Shown: positions 33,188 through 43,529, numbered from the stretch's first letter. The stretch is 64,000 nucleotides of DNA from Natronoglycomyces albus (GCF_016925535.1 NZ_CP070496.1:3038001-3102000); one strand, 5' to 3'. The notes: generated from the sequence alone by a model not told the origin. Numbers and translations: made by a program.

Positions 33188-34816
33188 CTAGCCCTGGTGC
33201 GGGTACTTGTACTCAGTGGGCGGGACGAAGTTTTCCTTAATGGAACGCGGAGAGACCCAGCGGACCAGGTTCTGCCACGAACCGGCCTTGTCGTTGGTGC
33301 CCGAACCACGGGAACCACCGAACGGCTGCTGACCAACGACAGCTCCCGTGGGCTTGTCGTTGATGTAGTAGTTGCCCGCGGCGAAACGCAACGCTTCACT
33401 GGTGCGGCCGATGACCTCGCGGTCAGTGGCGAACAGGGCACCGGTCAGCGCGTAAGGCGCGATGTCGGCGGCCTGGTTAACCACGGAGTCGAACGCATTG
33501 TCCTCGAACACGTGCACACCCACGATCGGACCGAAGTACTCGGTGTGGAAAAGCTCATGGGTGGGGTCTGAGCATTCGATGACCGTCGGGTCCACAAAGT
33601 AGCCCACCGAGTCATCGGCGGTTCCACCGGCGAGAACCTCGCAGGAGTCGTCCCCGGAGACCCGGTCGAACAGCGCGGTGTGCTTGTCGAAGGCGCGCTT
33701 GTCGATCACGGCACCGCCGAAGTTCGAAAAGTCGGTCGGGTCGCCATAGCTGACATCACGAGCCATCTGCACAACCTTGTCGCGTACGCCCGCTTCCCAC
33801 AGGGAACGCGGTACGTAGGAGCGAGAGACCGCCGAACACTTCTGGCCTTGGTACTCGAACGAGCCGCGCACAATCGCCACGGCCAGCTCATCGATATTGG
33901 CGCTCTCGTGGGCGATGATGAAGTCTTTACCACCGGTCTCACCCACCAGACGCGGGTAGGAACGGTAGTTGGCGATGTTGGTGCCCACGGTCTTCCACAG
34001 GTGCTGGAACACCGCGGTCGAACCGGTGAAGTGAACACCGGAGAGGTCCTTGTCGCTCATGACGACGTCCGAGATCTCCGGCCCCGGTCCGTGCACCATA
34101 TTGATCACGCCATCGGGCAGACCGGCCGCACGCAGAACCTGCATGGTGAAGTGGGCCGACAGCAACTGGGTCGAAGCGGGCTTCCACACGACCGTGTTCC
34201 CCATCAGCGCCGGGGACGTCGGCAAGTTACCGGCGATGGCGGTGAAGTTAAACGGCGTGACCGCGTAGACGAAGCCGTCCAGCGGACGGTGGTCGGTCCG
34301 GTTCCACAGGCCTTTCGAGGAGATCGCCTGCTTAGAGTAGATCTGCTCGGCGAAGTGGACATTGAACCGCAAAAAGTCGATCAGTTCGCACGCAGCGTCG
34401 ATTTCGGCCTGCATGGCCGTCTTCGACTGGCCCAAGATAGTGGCACCGTTGATCGTGTCGCGCCAGGGTCCGGCAAGCAACTCAGCGGCCTTCAAGAAGA
34501 TGGCCGCCCGGTCCTCGAAAGGCATCCGGCTCCAGGCCGGGGCGGCCTTCTTCGCGGCAGCCACCGCGTCGGCGGCCTGCTCGGACGTGGCGGCGTGGGC
34601 AACACCGAGCACGTGAGCGTGTTTGTGAGGCTGTACGACCTTAATCTCTTCGCCGCCACCGCGACGGTCCTTGCCGCCGATGTGCATGTCAAGCACGTGC
34701 TGGGTTTTGGCGAGCTCACCCAGGCGGTTGAGCAGACTGTCGCGCTCGGCAGATCCGGGTGCGTAGTCGCAGACCGGTTCATTGACCGGGGTAGGCACGG
34801 TGAAAAGCGCGTCCAT
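33188..34816 (-). CDS. pruA: L-glutamate gamma-semialdehyde (delta-1-pyrroline-5-carboxylate) dehydrogenase
   Basis: A cytoplasmic NAD-dependent aldehyde dehydrogenase of 542 residues that oxidises glutamate semialdehyde to glutamate in proline catabolism. Family features visible are FVYAVTPFNFTAIAGNLP, the catalytic Glu in LVGETGGKD, the catalytic Cys in GQKCSAVSR, and the C-terminal QQPFGGSRGSGTNDKAG. The ATG at 34816 has GAGGGAG upstream. No proline dehydrogenase gene adjoins it here, so the first step of the pathway must be encoded elsewhere. The full length matches monofunctional PruA enzymes of actinobacteria. Confidence 0.95.
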   Translation of the reverse strand: MDALFTVPTPVNEPVCDYAPGSAERDSLLNRLGELAKTQHVLDMHIGGKDRRGGGEEIKVVQPHKHAHVLGVAHAATSEQAADAVAAAKKAAPAWSRMPFEDRAAIFLKAAELLAGPWRDTINGATILGQSKTAMQAEIDAACELIDFLRFNVHFAEQIYSKQAISSKGLWNRTDHRPLDGFVYAVTPFNFTAIAGNLPTSPALMGNTVVWKPASTQLLSAHFTMQVLRAAGLPDGVINMVHGPGPEISDVVMSDKDLSGVHFTGSTAVFQHLWKTVGTNIANYRSYPRLVGETGGKDFIIAHESANIDELAVAIVRGSFEYQGQKCSAVSRSYVPRSLWEAGVRDKVVQMARDVSYGDPTDFSNFGGAVIDKRAFDKHTALFDRVSGDDSCEVLAGGTADDSVGYFVDPTVIECSDPTHELFHTEYFGPIVGVHVFEDNAFDSVVNQAADIAPYALTGALFATDREVIGRTSEALRFAAGNYYINDKPTGAVVGQQPFGGSRGSGTNDKAGSWQNLVRWVSPRSIKENFVPPTEYKYPHQG

Positions 34817-34951
34817 CGCTTAGCTCCCTCATAGGTTTGGCATCGTTGGCAATCGGAGGGGATCCCACGGGAGGTGGAGTCCACTACCTCCCGCATTTCA
34901 CGGGGCCGCAGGCCCGGCTACCCCCTGAGATACTCGGGTGAACTGGGTCGT

Positions 34952-35119
34952 TCACGTCGGCAAACGTCCCGGTGCGAACGCGGCGCGTGCCCGAGCGAAG
35001 GAGGCGGCGATCTGTGGGCCCGTGAGAGGTCCCCGCAACCCCTTCATCCTCGCATAACTCTCCTCAAGCTGCCTAGGTATGAGAGGAAGGTCGCGCCGGT
35101 TGCCCAATGTGTTGAGCAT
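34952..35119 (-). CDS. Possible 55-residue small protein
   Basis: A minus-strand frame from the ATG at 35119. The product opens MLNTLGNRRDLPLIPRQLE and contains LRGPLTGPQIAASFARARAAF, which looks protein-like and has G+C-rich third positions. The upstream site is weak (GGTCGGGG), and the frame occupies the promoter region of the divergent membrane-protein gene at 35143. It may be a real small gene read toward pruA or a chance frame. No function is assigned. Confidence 0.35.
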   Translation of the reverse strand: MLNTLGNRRDLPLIPRQLEESYARMKGLRGPLTGPQIAASFARARAAFAPGRLPT

Positions 35120-35142
35120 CCCCGACCACGTAGGCTGGCGTT

Positions 35143-36210
35143 GTGAGCAATGCCGATCCCACCGCAGGCGCCAACGATGCGACCATCGACGACGACAGCA
35201 CCTCCCCGAACGCACCCCAGGACTCACCTGGGCGAGTCTTGTCCCCGCTGACCGCCGGGGTTCTGACCATTATCTCCTTGGGCTGGCTAAGCCTCTACAT
35301 CGTCAGCCTCTACAACATGCTGGGGGCGGAGCTTTCGGTCAATCAAGGCGCGATCGTGCTCTTGGCTTTGAGTCTGTCGGGTTTCTTCCTAGGCGGTACA
35401 TATGCCGGGGCTGTGATGGGCCTCATTTGGGCCGAATGGCAGACCCACTCCAGCGGCCCGGTGTCATACATCCCCCGATGGCTTATGGCCATGCTCGGCG
35501 CGCTCATCGTCGCGATGATCACCTGCGTCACCGTGTTTCTGTTGTTCCTGGGGAACCCTGGTGCGGCCGGGTTGCTCTCAGGTGGCCTCGCCATCTCTAT
35601 CCTGCTAGGTGGCACGCTGGGCATTTTCCGCCGCCGCACCGCCATTGCCGCGGGGCTGGTGGCCTTTATCGCGCTGCTGATGCTGATGATCCTGCGCGGA
35701 TACGCGATGGACCCGATTTTCACCCTGTTCGAACAATTTGTCGAGGTTGACCGCGTCCTGGGCTACCAGATGTCGCAGATGCCGCTGAACCTCATCGGTG
35801 GCATTGCCTGCGGCATCGTCGCCTTCGCGTTCCTGCGCCTCACCCGCCTAAAGGCGAACCTGTGGACCTACATGGTGGCCGGGGCGATCCCGGGGCTCAT
35901 CTGGTTGGGCGCTGAGATCCTCAATCGCGTTGTCGGTTCGATGCTGCTGAACATGGTCACCAACCTGCACGTTCTAGACGTCGCCAATCGGCAGATGGCG
36001 CTTGAAGCCCAGTTCAATGGTGCGCTAACTGTGTTGTTCGCCGGGGCGACCACCGCCGTGTTGGCATTCGGCCTGCTCTTGTCCCATGACGAGGACAAAC
36101 CCACAGAGGACGAGGCCGACGATGAGACCAGCAGCAAGAACCCGGCTGACGATGATTCGCTAGCCTCAGCGACCGATGCGGAAGAACCCGCCTCACCGCC
36201 CAAAGAATGA
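35143..36210 (+). CDS. Multi-pass membrane protein of unknown function
   Basis: A 355-residue protein from the GTG at 35143. The N-terminal 30 residues and the last 45 are hydrophilic and acidic (EDKPTEDEADDETSSKNPAD). The middle has about eight hydrophobic segments, for example AGVLTIISLGWLSLYIVSLY and LMAMLGALIVAMITCVTVFL. No transporter or enzyme motif is recognised. It resembles lineage-specific actinobacterial membrane proteins. It stands alone, convergent with the accessory operon that follows. Confidence 0.7.
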   Translation: MSNADPTAGANDATIDDDSTSPNAPQDSPGRVLSPLTAGVLTIISLGWLSLYIVSLYNMLGAELSVNQGAIVLLALSLSGFFLGGTYAGAVMGLIWAEWQTHSSGPVSYIPRWLMAMLGALIVAMITCVTVFLLFLGNPGAAGLLSGGLAISILLGGTLGIFRRRTAIAAGLVAFIALLMLMILRGYAMDPIFTLFEQFVEVDRVLGYQMSQMPLNLIGGIACGIVAFAFLRLTRLKANLWTYMVAGAIPGLIWLGAEILNRVVGSMLLNMVTNLHVLDVANRQMALEAQFNGALTVLFAGATTAVLAFGLLLSHDEDKPTEDEADDETSSKNPADDDSLASATDAEEPASPPKE

Positions 36211-36265
36211 CGCGAATTCAAAAGTCCCCACTGGTGAGAACCCAGCTTGAGCGAGCCCGGGGAGT

Positions 36266-37015
36266 TCAATAGCGAGCAATGCTGTGATCGAGAACCGCCC
36301 GGTAGGCCTCATCCCGCACATCAGCCAGGAAAGCCACCACCCCGTCGCCAACAAGCGATGCGGGAACCTCGCCATCCATACGCAAACCGACCTGGACATA
36401 TAGGTTCGCTACACAACTGATCAAAAGGGCATCGACGGGATTAGGGCTCGTTCGGCCATCAATAAACAAATTTAGCGAAGCCCCCTGGAAGCCTATACTT
36501 TCATTAACCGCAGCCGTCGAAAGTGACCACTGCTCAAAGCCCGCCGAACGATACGGCTCAGGAATAGAGATCCTTGTACTGCGAATGTCGATCGAGGAAA
36601 CAGAGCTATGCATCCATTCGTCGACTCGGCCGTGTAGGTCATTGGAATCGCTTCGACACGGAGGGCCAAAGCTATTTGGCTCATACTGGTGTAGATGAAT
36701 CACGACGTTGATTAGTTCAGTTTCGTCGACCGCGAGTGCTTTCACTTCACAAGTGATACCTTCACCACCTTCGGTAGCAGCCGGAAAACCGTGGGTCCCC
36801 TCAACCTGTGCCCCAAGCAATGCATGCTCACCAACGTGCCCCCGCACTGCATCTGACTCGCACACCGATTCCGGAGGAATCTCCAAATAAAAACCCACCA
36901 AATCAGAGCGATCCTGCCATCGAATAAAGAAGAAAACGCCCACCATAGCCACCAAGCCAGCGACTACGCCCACGAACAAGAGCCATCGCGACGAAAACCC
37001 GAAACGAAACATCAA
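36266..37015 (-). CDS. Membrane-anchored hypothetical protein, last gene of an accessory operon
   Basis: A 249-residue protein with one N-terminal membrane helix (WLLFVGVVAGLVAMVGVFFF) and an extracytoplasmic domain of about 215 residues. The domain has at least four cysteines (SVCESD, ITCEVK, PPCRSD, ISCVAN), so disulfides are plausible. No family is recognised. The start overlaps the stop of the upstream gene by four bases. Base composition is closer to 50% G+C, lower than neighbours, which suggests transfer. It may be an immunity-like or cell-surface partner of the two upstream genes, but this is inference. Confidence 0.6.
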   Translation of the reverse strand: MMFRFGFSSRWLLFVGVVAGLVAMVGVFFFIRWQDRSDLVGFYLEIPPESVCESDAVRGHVGEHALLGAQVEGTHGFPAATEGGEGITCEVKALAVDETELINVVIHLHQYEPNSFGPPCRSDSNDLHGRVDEWMHSSVSSIDIRSTRISIPEPYRSAGFEQWSLSTAAVNESIGFQGASLNLFIDGRTSPNPVDALLISCVANLYVQVGLRMDGEVPASLVGDGVVAFLADVRDEAYRAVLDHSIARY

Positions 37016-38100
37016 AACCTCAACCCATAGCCAGGCACCAACGCCGCATAGCCCGGACCATCAGAGGAACCCAAACCTCCAAAAACCGAAAACTGTGCTG
37101 ATAGATCCTGCGCATTTTGACTACTTCTTTGGCTAAACAACTTGGTAACCTCCTCAAAAGCATCCACAATCTTTTTCCCCACTTCATCAAGAAGTGCCGG
37201 CTGAATATTCATATCGTACGGCTCCTCCGTGATCTCACCGTTAATCTCCGGTGACGATTCGACAGATTGCCGCATTTCCGAGAGAGCCCACGTAGAAATT
37301 CCGGCAACGGTACCGATGGCAGCCAGAAACACCGACAGGGGCGGAATTCCAAGAAACATGAGCGACCCAAGACCAGCCACCCCAGTAAGACCACCAATCG
37401 TCGCCAGATGATCAGGCGTTACCCCTCCGTCACTTAGTTCCAGATTCACCTGTCTAATGATTCGATCGAAATTCACTTTGAGGGCATCGTGGTTGGCTTC
37501 TTCGGCCATGAGCGCCACTGCCAATGTTTCATTAAGGTAGGTGTGGGCCACCATCGCTCCTGGCAAAGCAAATGAAAAATTTCGCCGGAATTCCTCGGCC
37601 GCATCCTGATTCCATTTGTCTTCAGAGGTGGCTTCGATGATGGCCCGAACCGCATCATCATTGATCACCTTCACATCGACTCCTTTGTCACGAACTGTCG
37701 CCAAGTCAGGCAGTCCTAGTTGATGGAGTTTACCGATCCGGTCAGTGAAATCTTGGCTCACAGCGGCGAGCTTACTTTTCATATACCGCATTTCTGGGGT
37801 AGGAGCGAGATAGGGTTCCGCGATATTCATAATTGCCGAAACCACATCAGAGGCATGCATCTGCGCATCAGAGTGAGTCCTCAGCTCTAGATCTTCCGGG
37901 AGCTGTCTCGGAATCCATCGCTGGAGTACTTCCGAGTATTTCGGTGCCTGAATCCAACCACCAGTAGATGAATCCGGGTTCATATACTCGTTTGGTATTC
38001 CTTTTAGAATATATTTGACTGCGTTGTTATAGAGAGGTTCGTGCAATCCTTGGATACCTTGTTTGAGCCGAAAACCAGAAGGCACGGTAAAATTTGACAT
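37012..38100 (-). CDS. Hypothetical protein with central hydrophobic hairpin, accessory operon
   Basis: A 362-residue protein with no signal peptide. The first 230 residues are soluble and mostly helical in composition. Around residues 235-285 two hydrophobic stretches (GGLTGVAGLGSLMFLG and SVFLAAIGTVAGISTWAL) could form a membrane hairpin. The C terminus is Gly/Ser-rich and ends in GYAALVPGYGLRF. No enzyme motif is recognised. It lies between a small helical protein gene and a membrane-anchored protein gene. The layout recalls type VII-linked or toxin-related loci, but I cannot assign it. Local G+C is low. Confidence 0.6.
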   Translation of the reverse strand: MSNFTVPSGFRLKQGIQGLHEPLYNNAVKYILKGIPNEYMNPDSSTGGWIQAPKYSEVLQRWIPRQLPEDLELRTHSDAQMHASDVVSAIMNIAEPYLAPTPEMRYMKSKLAAVSQDFTDRIGKLHQLGLPDLATVRDKGVDVKVINDDAVRAIIEATSEDKWNQDAAEEFRRNFSFALPGAMVAHTYLNETLAVALMAEEANHDALKVNFDRIIRQVNLELSDGGVTPDHLATIGGLTGVAGLGSLMFLGIPPLSVFLAAIGTVAGISTWALSEMRQSVESSPEINGEITEEPYDMNIQPALLDEVGKKIVDAFEEVTKLFSQRSSQNAQDLSAQFSVFGGLGSSDGPGYAALVPGYGLRF

Positions 38101-38172
38101 GGGAGTACCGATCTACAAGTCGAAGATAGCTAAAAAGGGCCCATACCGTCACTTTTAGAGTCCATCGTGTCG

Positions 38173-38568
38173 TCAAGTAGCGAAATCGGGCTCCGTATTC
38201 CCCGGATATGACGGTGGCTCTTCATCCCAAGGCGCACTCGAACCTTGACTCAAGATATCTTCTGCATATTCGTCGAAGATTTCCTGCAATTCACTTTCTT
38301 GCGTCCGAGCTTCCTCTGCCACATGCATAAGAAACTTACTGACGGCTCTAATATGAGCACTGGATTCATAAAGAATCTGGTAATAAAATTCGCTGCATTC
38401 AATCCAAGTCTGTTCGACTTCAGAATTGTGAGCGAAAACTGATTCGCGGCTGCGCGACGCTACTCCGACTTCATTTGCAATGTCGTCATAGAAGTTGGCT
38501 AGCCTTCGGATCTCGTTTTCAGCCACAGCTTCAAGTTCTGAGGGAATGATGACGCGGTCATTGGCCAT
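38173..38568 (-). CDS. Small acidic helical protein, WXG100/EspC-like candidate
   Basis: A 131-residue acidic protein. Residues 1-95 could form a helical hairpin with Trp55 (TWIEC) near the turn, as in WXG100 or EspC-like type VII secretion substrates, though a true WXG motif is absent. The last 30 residues are Pro- and Ser-rich and disordered (SSAPWDEEPPSYPG). It is the first gene of the low-G+C accessory operon, 72 bases before the next gene. It may be an export partner or chaperone for its neighbour; this is inference from size and position. Confidence 0.5.
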   Translation of the reverse strand: MANDRVIIPSELEAVAENEIRRLANFYDDIANEVGVASRSRESVFAHNSEVEQTWIECSEFYYQILYESSAHIRAVSKFLMHVAEEARTQESELQEIFDEYAEDILSQGSSAPWDEEPPSYPGNTEPDFAT

Positions 38569-38714
38569 TCGGGGTAAAGCCTTTCAAACTTCGGCACCGG
38601 TGGGTATACCAACGGCCTATGCGTTAACCACGGGGCTGGTCGGCGCTGGCGAGGGATTACAGATCACGTCCGCAATCGCGAACATCATGATTCTATCGCT
38701 CACTCGCCATTACG

Positions 38715-39248
38715 TCAGTTTTCGAAACGCTTCAGAATTTCAGCCAGCTCGGCCGGGTGATACCACTCCAGGTGATGTGCCTCAAGAGCTTCCACTATCG
38801 CGGTAGCCTCTTCGTCGCCTTCCATCGCCTGGGGCCATGCGGCCGCTGCTGCGGCTACGTCTTCGCTGGCGTCGGCCGAGTCCACATGGATCGCCGCGAC
38901 CTTGCGTGCCGGAATCTCACCGCTCACACGGACCCGACTGTCGCCCTCGCTCTCGGCCAGCACCGCAATCGCCTCGCCGGGAACGTCGGCGGCCACCACG
39001 ACGCGCAATCGCCGCTGGTTTGCTTGTCGGCTCAAGAGATCCAGCGCCCCCACCGAAGCGCGAGTAAAGGCGACGAATTCCAGATCTTCCTCGTTGGTGC
39101 CCTCCCCAACGAACTGGCGCAGCTGCGGCGTTACCGCGTGGGCTATCGCGGCCATGGGCAATGCGTCTGCATCGGCTTCGCGCAAAAGAGTGCCCGCCTC
39201 CAGCTCTCGCAGCGACGCCAAGGTTCCAGGAAGATAGATCCGTGTCAT
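38715..39248 (-). CDS. DUF6912-type hypothetical protein
   Basis: A 177-residue cytoplasmic protein opening MTRIYLPGTLASLRELEAG and containing DLEFVAFTRAS and RLRVVVAADVP. This pattern is common in actinobacterial proteins I associate with DUF6912. It has no catalytic motif I can name. The C-terminal part (HHLEWYHPAELAEIL) is conserved in such proteins. It sits just downstream of secA on the same strand, separated by the probable secA terminator. Function is unknown. Confidence 0.75.
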   Translation of the reverse strand: MTRIYLPGTLASLRELEAGTLLREADADALPMAAIAHAVTPQLRQFVGEGTNEEDLEFVAFTRASVGALDLLSRQANQRRLRVVVAADVPGEAIAVLAESEGDSRVRVSGEIPARKVAAIHVDSADASEDVAAAAAAWPQAMEGDEEATAIVEALEAHHLEWYHPAELAEILKRFEN

Positions 39249-39260
39249 AGAAAAAGCTTA

Positions 39261-39300
39261 ACGGTTGCCCCGCCACCGTTCACGGTGACGGAACAACCGT
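39261..39300 (-). terminator. Terminator of secA
   Basis: Outer stem ACGGTTG / CAACCGT with an inner stem CACCG / CGGTG, followed on the minus strand by TTAAGCTTTTTC. Confidence 0.6.
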
Positions 39301-39324
39301 CAAAAACACCTAAACTAGCTCGAG

Positions 39325-42252
39325 TTACTTCGCGCTGGGTGCCCCGTGACACCGCTTGAACTTCTTGCCTGAACCGCAGTGGCACGGGTCGTTACGTCCC
39401 GGCCCCTGGGAAGCCCGAGCTTGCTGCGGATTGGCCTGCTGGGCGGGCGGAGCCTGTCCACCACCGGCGGGCCCGGGGCGGCGACCAGCCCGGGCCGGAG
39501 TTACCGCCCGCCGGGAACCAGCGCGGACGGTCTTACGGGCCTCGCCCTTGGCGTTGTTGTTCCCGCGCAATGCGGCGGGCACTTCATCCTCGGCGTTGGT
39601 TTCCCGGACGCCAACGGCTCCGCCGGAACCGGCTTGACCATCGATGATCGGGGCCGAGTAGCGCAGCTGCTTGGGTTTGCTGACCGGTTCCAGTCCGCGG
39701 ATGTTGACTTCGGGTTCGTCTGCGGCCTCGGCGCCGGATTCTTCCTCGCCGTCCTTCTTCTTGGGCTTGATTTCAGCGTTGAAGAGGAAGCGCATGGTGT
39801 CTTCCTTGATGCCGTCGAGCATCACGCCGAACATGTCGAAGCCTTCGCGCTGGTACTCGATGACCGGGTTGCGCTGGGCGTAGGCGCGCAGATTGATGCC
39901 CTCTTTGAGATAGTCCATCTCGTAGAGGTGTTCACGCCATTTGCGGTCGATGACTTGGAGTAGCACGCGCCGTTCCAGGTTGCGGATGAGTTTCTCGCCA
40001 AACTCTTCCTCGCGCTCGGTGTAGTACTCGTGCGCGTCCTTCTGGATTGCCTCCAGCAGGGCCGGGGATTCGAGGTTTTCGATCCCGTCGGCGTCCTTGA
40101 TCACTTCTTCGGCGGTGATACGGATCGGGTAGAGCAGTTTGAGCGCGCGCCACAGTTCGTCCAGGTCCCAGTCCTCGGCGTAGCCGTTGGCGGTCGCACC
40201 GTGAACGTATGCTTCCAGTACGTCATCGACCATGTTGCGGATCTGCTCAGAGACGTCTTCTCCGGCCAGCACGGTGCGGCGCTCTTCGTAGATGACGTTT
40301 CGCTGCTTGTTCATGACCTCGTCGAACTTCAAGACGTTCTTACGGGTCTCGGCGTTGTGGCCCTCGATTTGGGACTGGGCGCTTTGGATCTGCTTGGAGA
40401 CCATCTTCGATTCGATCGGCACGTCGTCGGGGACGCGGAGCCGGTTCATCATGGCCTTGACAGCGTCGGCGTTGAAGCGGCGCATCAGGTCGTCCGATAG
40501 CGACAGGTAGAAGCGGCTGCGTCCGGGGTCGCCTTGACGCCCGGTACGTCCACGCAGCTGGTTGTCGATGCGGCGGGAATCGTGCCGCTCGGTTCCCAAC
40601 ACGTAGAGCCCTCCGAGCTCACGTACTTCGTCGCCCTCTTGGGCGCACAGCTCCTCGTATTTTTCGAGGGCGGCTTCCCACTCCTTGGCGTAAGTTTCCT
40701 CGTCGGCCTCGTCGATATTGCGGGCCCGTAGGTCAGCGGCGGCGTGGAACTCAGGGTTGCCGCCCAGCAGGATGTCGGTACCGCGACCGGCCATGTTCGT
40801 CGCGACGGTGACGGCGCCCTTTTGTCCAGCCTGGGCGATGATGTCGGCTTCGCGAGAGTGGTTCTTCGCGTTGAGGACATCGTGTTTGACACCGCGTTTG
40901 GTGAGCATCTGGGAGAGCATTTCGCTTTTTTGCACCGAGACGGTGCCCACGAGGACGGGCTGACCCATCTCGTGGCGTTCCACGATGTCGTCGACGACAG
41001 CGGCGAACTTCGCTTCTTCGGTCTTGTAGATGACATCGGGTTCGTCGACTCGGATCATCTCCCGGTGGGTGGGAATCGGCACCACACCAGTGTCATAGAC
41101 GCGCTGGAACTCGCCCGCTTCGGTCATGGCCGTACCGGTCATGCCCGAGAGAGTCTCATACATGCGGAAGTAGTTTTGCAGGGTCGAGGAGGCCAGTGTC
41201 TGGTTTTCCTGCTTGATCTCCACGCCTTCGAGGGCCTCAATGGCTTGGTGGATTCCCTCGTTGAAGCGGCGGCCGGGCAGGACACGTCCGGTGAATTCGT
41301 CCACGATGAGAACTTCGCCGGAGTCGGAGACGATGTACTCCTTGTTGCGGCGGAAGAGTTCCTTGGCCTTGATGGCGTTGTTGAGGTAACCCACCAGCGG
41401 AGTGTTGGAGGATTCGTAGAGGTTTTCGATGCCTAGCCAGTCCTCGACGTAGGCGACGCCCTCTTCGGTGACGGCGACGGTGCGTTTGGCGTCGTCAACG
41501 TCGTAGTGTTCGCCGGATTTCATCCGTCCGACGATTCCGGCGAATTCCTTGTACCAGCGGGGGGCGTGTTCGGCGGGTCCGGAGATGATGATCGGGGTTC
41601 GCGCCTCGTCGACCAGGATCGAGTCCGCCTCGTCGACGATGGCGAAGTTGTGACCGCGCTGTACCAGGTCATCCAGCGAGGAGGTCATGTTGTCGCGCAG
41701 GTAGTCGAAGGCGAACTCGTTGTTCGTGCCGTGCGTGATGTCGCAGTTGTAGGCTTCGCGGTGTTTGGCCGAGCCTTCGCCGGGCAGCACCACGCCCACG
41801 GTCAGTCCCAGGAAGCGGTGAATTTCGCCCATCCACTCCGCGTCGCGTCGGGCCAGGTATTCGTTGACCGTGACGATGTGGACGCCTTTGCCCGAAAGGG
41901 CGTTGAGATAGGCGGGGAGGGTCGAGACCAGAGTCTTTCCCTCACCGGTCTTCATTTCGGCGATATTTCCCAAGTGGAGGGCGGCACCACCCATGATCTG
42001 CACGTCGTAGTGACGCATGCCCCGCACTCGCCAGGCGGCCTCACGGACGGTCGCGAAGGCTTCGGGGAGCAAGTCGTCCAAGGTTTCGCCGTCGCCCAGG
42101 CGTTCCTTAAACTCGTCGGTCATGGCCCGCAGTTCGTCATCGGAGAGCTTCTTGAAGTCCTCTTCCAGGCTATTGACGGCCACGGTGATGGCTTTAAGCT
42201 TCTTGAGAATGCGGCCTTCACCGGCGCGCAATAGCTTTTCAAAGATGGCCAC
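39325..42252 (-). CDS. secA: Preprotein translocase ATPase SecA
   Basis: The motor ATPase of Sec protein export, about 975 residues. I prefer the GTG at 42252 ([13 protein letters not shown], the usual SecA opening), eleven bases after GGGAG. A TTG at 42270 would add six residues. Motifs are Walker [56 protein letters not shown] split over the second ATPase domain, and the C-terminal zinc-binding tail [17 protein letters not shown] Gly/Pro/Ala-rich linker precedes the zinc tail. The full-length zinc-bearing form marks this as the housekeeping SecA1-type protein. Confidence 0.97.
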   Translation of the reverse strand: MAIFEKLLRAGEGRILKKLKAITVAVNSLEEDFKKLSDDELRAMTDEFKERLGDGETLDDLLPEAFATVREAAWRVRGMRHYDVQIMGGAALHLGNIAEMKTGEGKTLVSTLPAYLNALSGKGVHIVTVNEYLARRDAEWMGEIHRFLGLTVGVVLPGEGSAKHREAYNCDITHGTNNEFAFDYLRDNMTSSLDDLVQRGHNFAIVDEADSILVDEARTPIIISGPAEHAPRWYKEFAGIVGRMKSGEHYDVDDAKRTVAVTEEGVAYVEDWLGIENLYESSNTPLVGYLNNAIKAKELFRRNKEYIVSDSGEVLIVDEFTGRVLPGRRFNEGIHQAIEALEGVEIKQENQTLASSTLQNYFRMYETLSGMTGTAMTEAGEFQRVYDTGVVPIPTHREMIRVDEPDVIYKTEEAKFAAVVDDIVERHEMGQPVLVGTVSVQKSEMLSQMLTKRGVKHDVLNAKNHSREADIIAQAGQKGAVTVATNMAGRGTDILLGGNPEFHAAADLRARNIDEADEETYAKEWEAALEKYEELCAQEGDEVRELGGLYVLGTERHDSRRIDNQLRGRTGRQGDPGRSRFYLSLSDDLMRRFNADAVKAMMNRLRVPDDVPIESKMVSKQIQSAQSQIEGHNAETRKNVLKFDEVMNKQRNVIYEERRTVLAGEDVSEQIRNMVDDVLEAYVHGATANGYAEDWDLDELWRALKLLYPIRITAEEVIKDADGIENLESPALLEAIQKDAHEYYTEREEEFGEKLIRNLERRVLLQVIDRKWREHLYEMDYLKEGINLRAYAQRNPVIEYQREGFDMFGVMLDGIKEDTMRFLFNAEIKPKKKDGEEESGAEAADEPEVNIRGLEPVSKPKQLRYSAPIIDGQAGSGGAVGVRETNAEDEVPAALRGNNNAKGEARKTVRAGSRRAVTPARAGRRPGPAGGGQAPPAQQANPQQARASQGPGRNDPCHCGSGKKFKRCHGAPSAK

Positions 42253-42384
42253 GGAATTGTCAACTCCCAAAACATGCGGTCATAACGTCTCTGTGCGCAA
42301 TGGTGCCTGCGCGGGTACACAACTGCCAATGGTACTGCTTAATCCGGCTGGCTCCGATGCGGCGTAGGCCTCACTACTGAGCGT

Positions 42385-42830
42385 TCATAGGTCTTCTCGC
42401 TTCTGGGCGGCACCGTTGGAGGCCTTGGCCGTTTGGGTGCTGGTGTGCAGGGAATCGATGGCGGCCCGGGAAGACGAGCCCGCCTCGGTGACGTAGGCCA
42501 CTATGCGGATGTCGGAATCGGGCACGTGCAGAATTAGGCACTGGACCTCTACTGGCCCCAAACGCGGATGAATAATGCGCTTGCGCATGTCGCGTTGGCT
42601 TCTGACTTCGTGTTCGGCCCACAGCCGGTTGAACTGGCTGCTATCGCCTCGCAGGTCTTTGACCAGCTCGCGGAGCCGTTCGTCACCACTGCGGCGGGCA
42701 TAACTGGCACGCAAGTCGGCCACGCAAGCCCGGGCAAAGGTTGCCCCGCCGGGATCAGTCAGACGTTGCGGCGCGGTGGGGCCGCAGAAGAGGGCCCGCA
42801 ACAAGTTGGGGTGCTCATCGGGGCCCGAGA
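42385..42830 (-). pseudogene. 5'-truncated MmyB-type HTH regulator, ligand-binding part only
   Basis: The conceptual protein from about HPNLLRALF onward matches the MmyB-like ligand-binding domain of XRE-family regulators (features RRSGDERLRELVKDLRG, SSQFNRLWAEHEV, LGPVEVQCLILHVPDSDIR). The N-terminal helix-turn-helix, normally about 100 residues, is missing. The frame upstream of about 42830 runs into an oppositely oriented SDR gene that is also missing its 5' end. It looks like the product of a deletion that removed both gene starts. Confidence 0.75.
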
Positions 42831-43473
42831 CCCACAACGCGGCAAAGAGGCCCAGGCGGCCCTTCACAGCGAAGGCCTAGACGTCGCTCATCTGCACCTC
42901 GACGTCACCGACCCAAGCAGTATCGCTTCGGCGGCCCAAACTATCGCTAAACGCCATGGGCGACTTGACGCACTGGTCAACAATGCCGGGATCGCGCGGG
43001 GCCATGCTTCGAGGAACACAAGTCAGCTCACCGTCGAGCTTTTGCGCGAGGTTTATGAGACCAACGTATTCGGTGTCGTCGCCGTGACAAATGCCCTGAT
43101 TCCGCTGCTGCGGCAGTCGCGCTTTGCCCGGGTGGTCAACGTCTCCAGTGATGTCGGCTCGTTCGCGACCGTTCTGCGCGCCGACACCCCGCTGGCAGGG
43201 CTGCAACCGGCGGCCTATGGTTCGTCCAAGACCGCACTCAACATGCTGACGGTCTCCTATGCGAGGGAGTTTCCAGCTTCGGAGATCACCTTCAACGTCG
43301 TCACTCCGGGCTATTGCGCCACAGACCTCAATGGAAACACTGGGACACGCAGTGCGAAGCAGGGAGCCCAGGCGGCCGTGGATGTCGTCTTGAGCCTGGC
43401 CCCGCTCACAGGCACGTTCCGCAGTGACGGCACCATCGACTACTTGGATGCCGATGGCCAGGTCGACTGGTAG
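42808..43473 (+). pseudogene. 5'-truncated short-chain dehydrogenase/reductase
   Basis: From VLIGARDPQRGKEAQ (about 42811) the frame is a clear SDR, with DVTDPSSI, the NNAG motif (LVNNAGIA), the catalytic Ser region NVSSDVGS, and YGSSKTALN (Tyr-x3-Lys). The first beta strand and the TGxxxGIG cofactor loop, which should come just before VLIGARD, are absent. The open frame continues upstream only as the shadow of the opposite regulator. Without the cofactor loop the enzyme is probably dead. The intact pair of SDR and divergent MmyB-type regulator is common in actinobacteria. Confidence 0.75.
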
Positions 43474-43529
43474 TTCTACGCTGAAGAGTACGCATTGCGG
43501 CATTATGGGTCGGCGGCCATAATCGAGGC

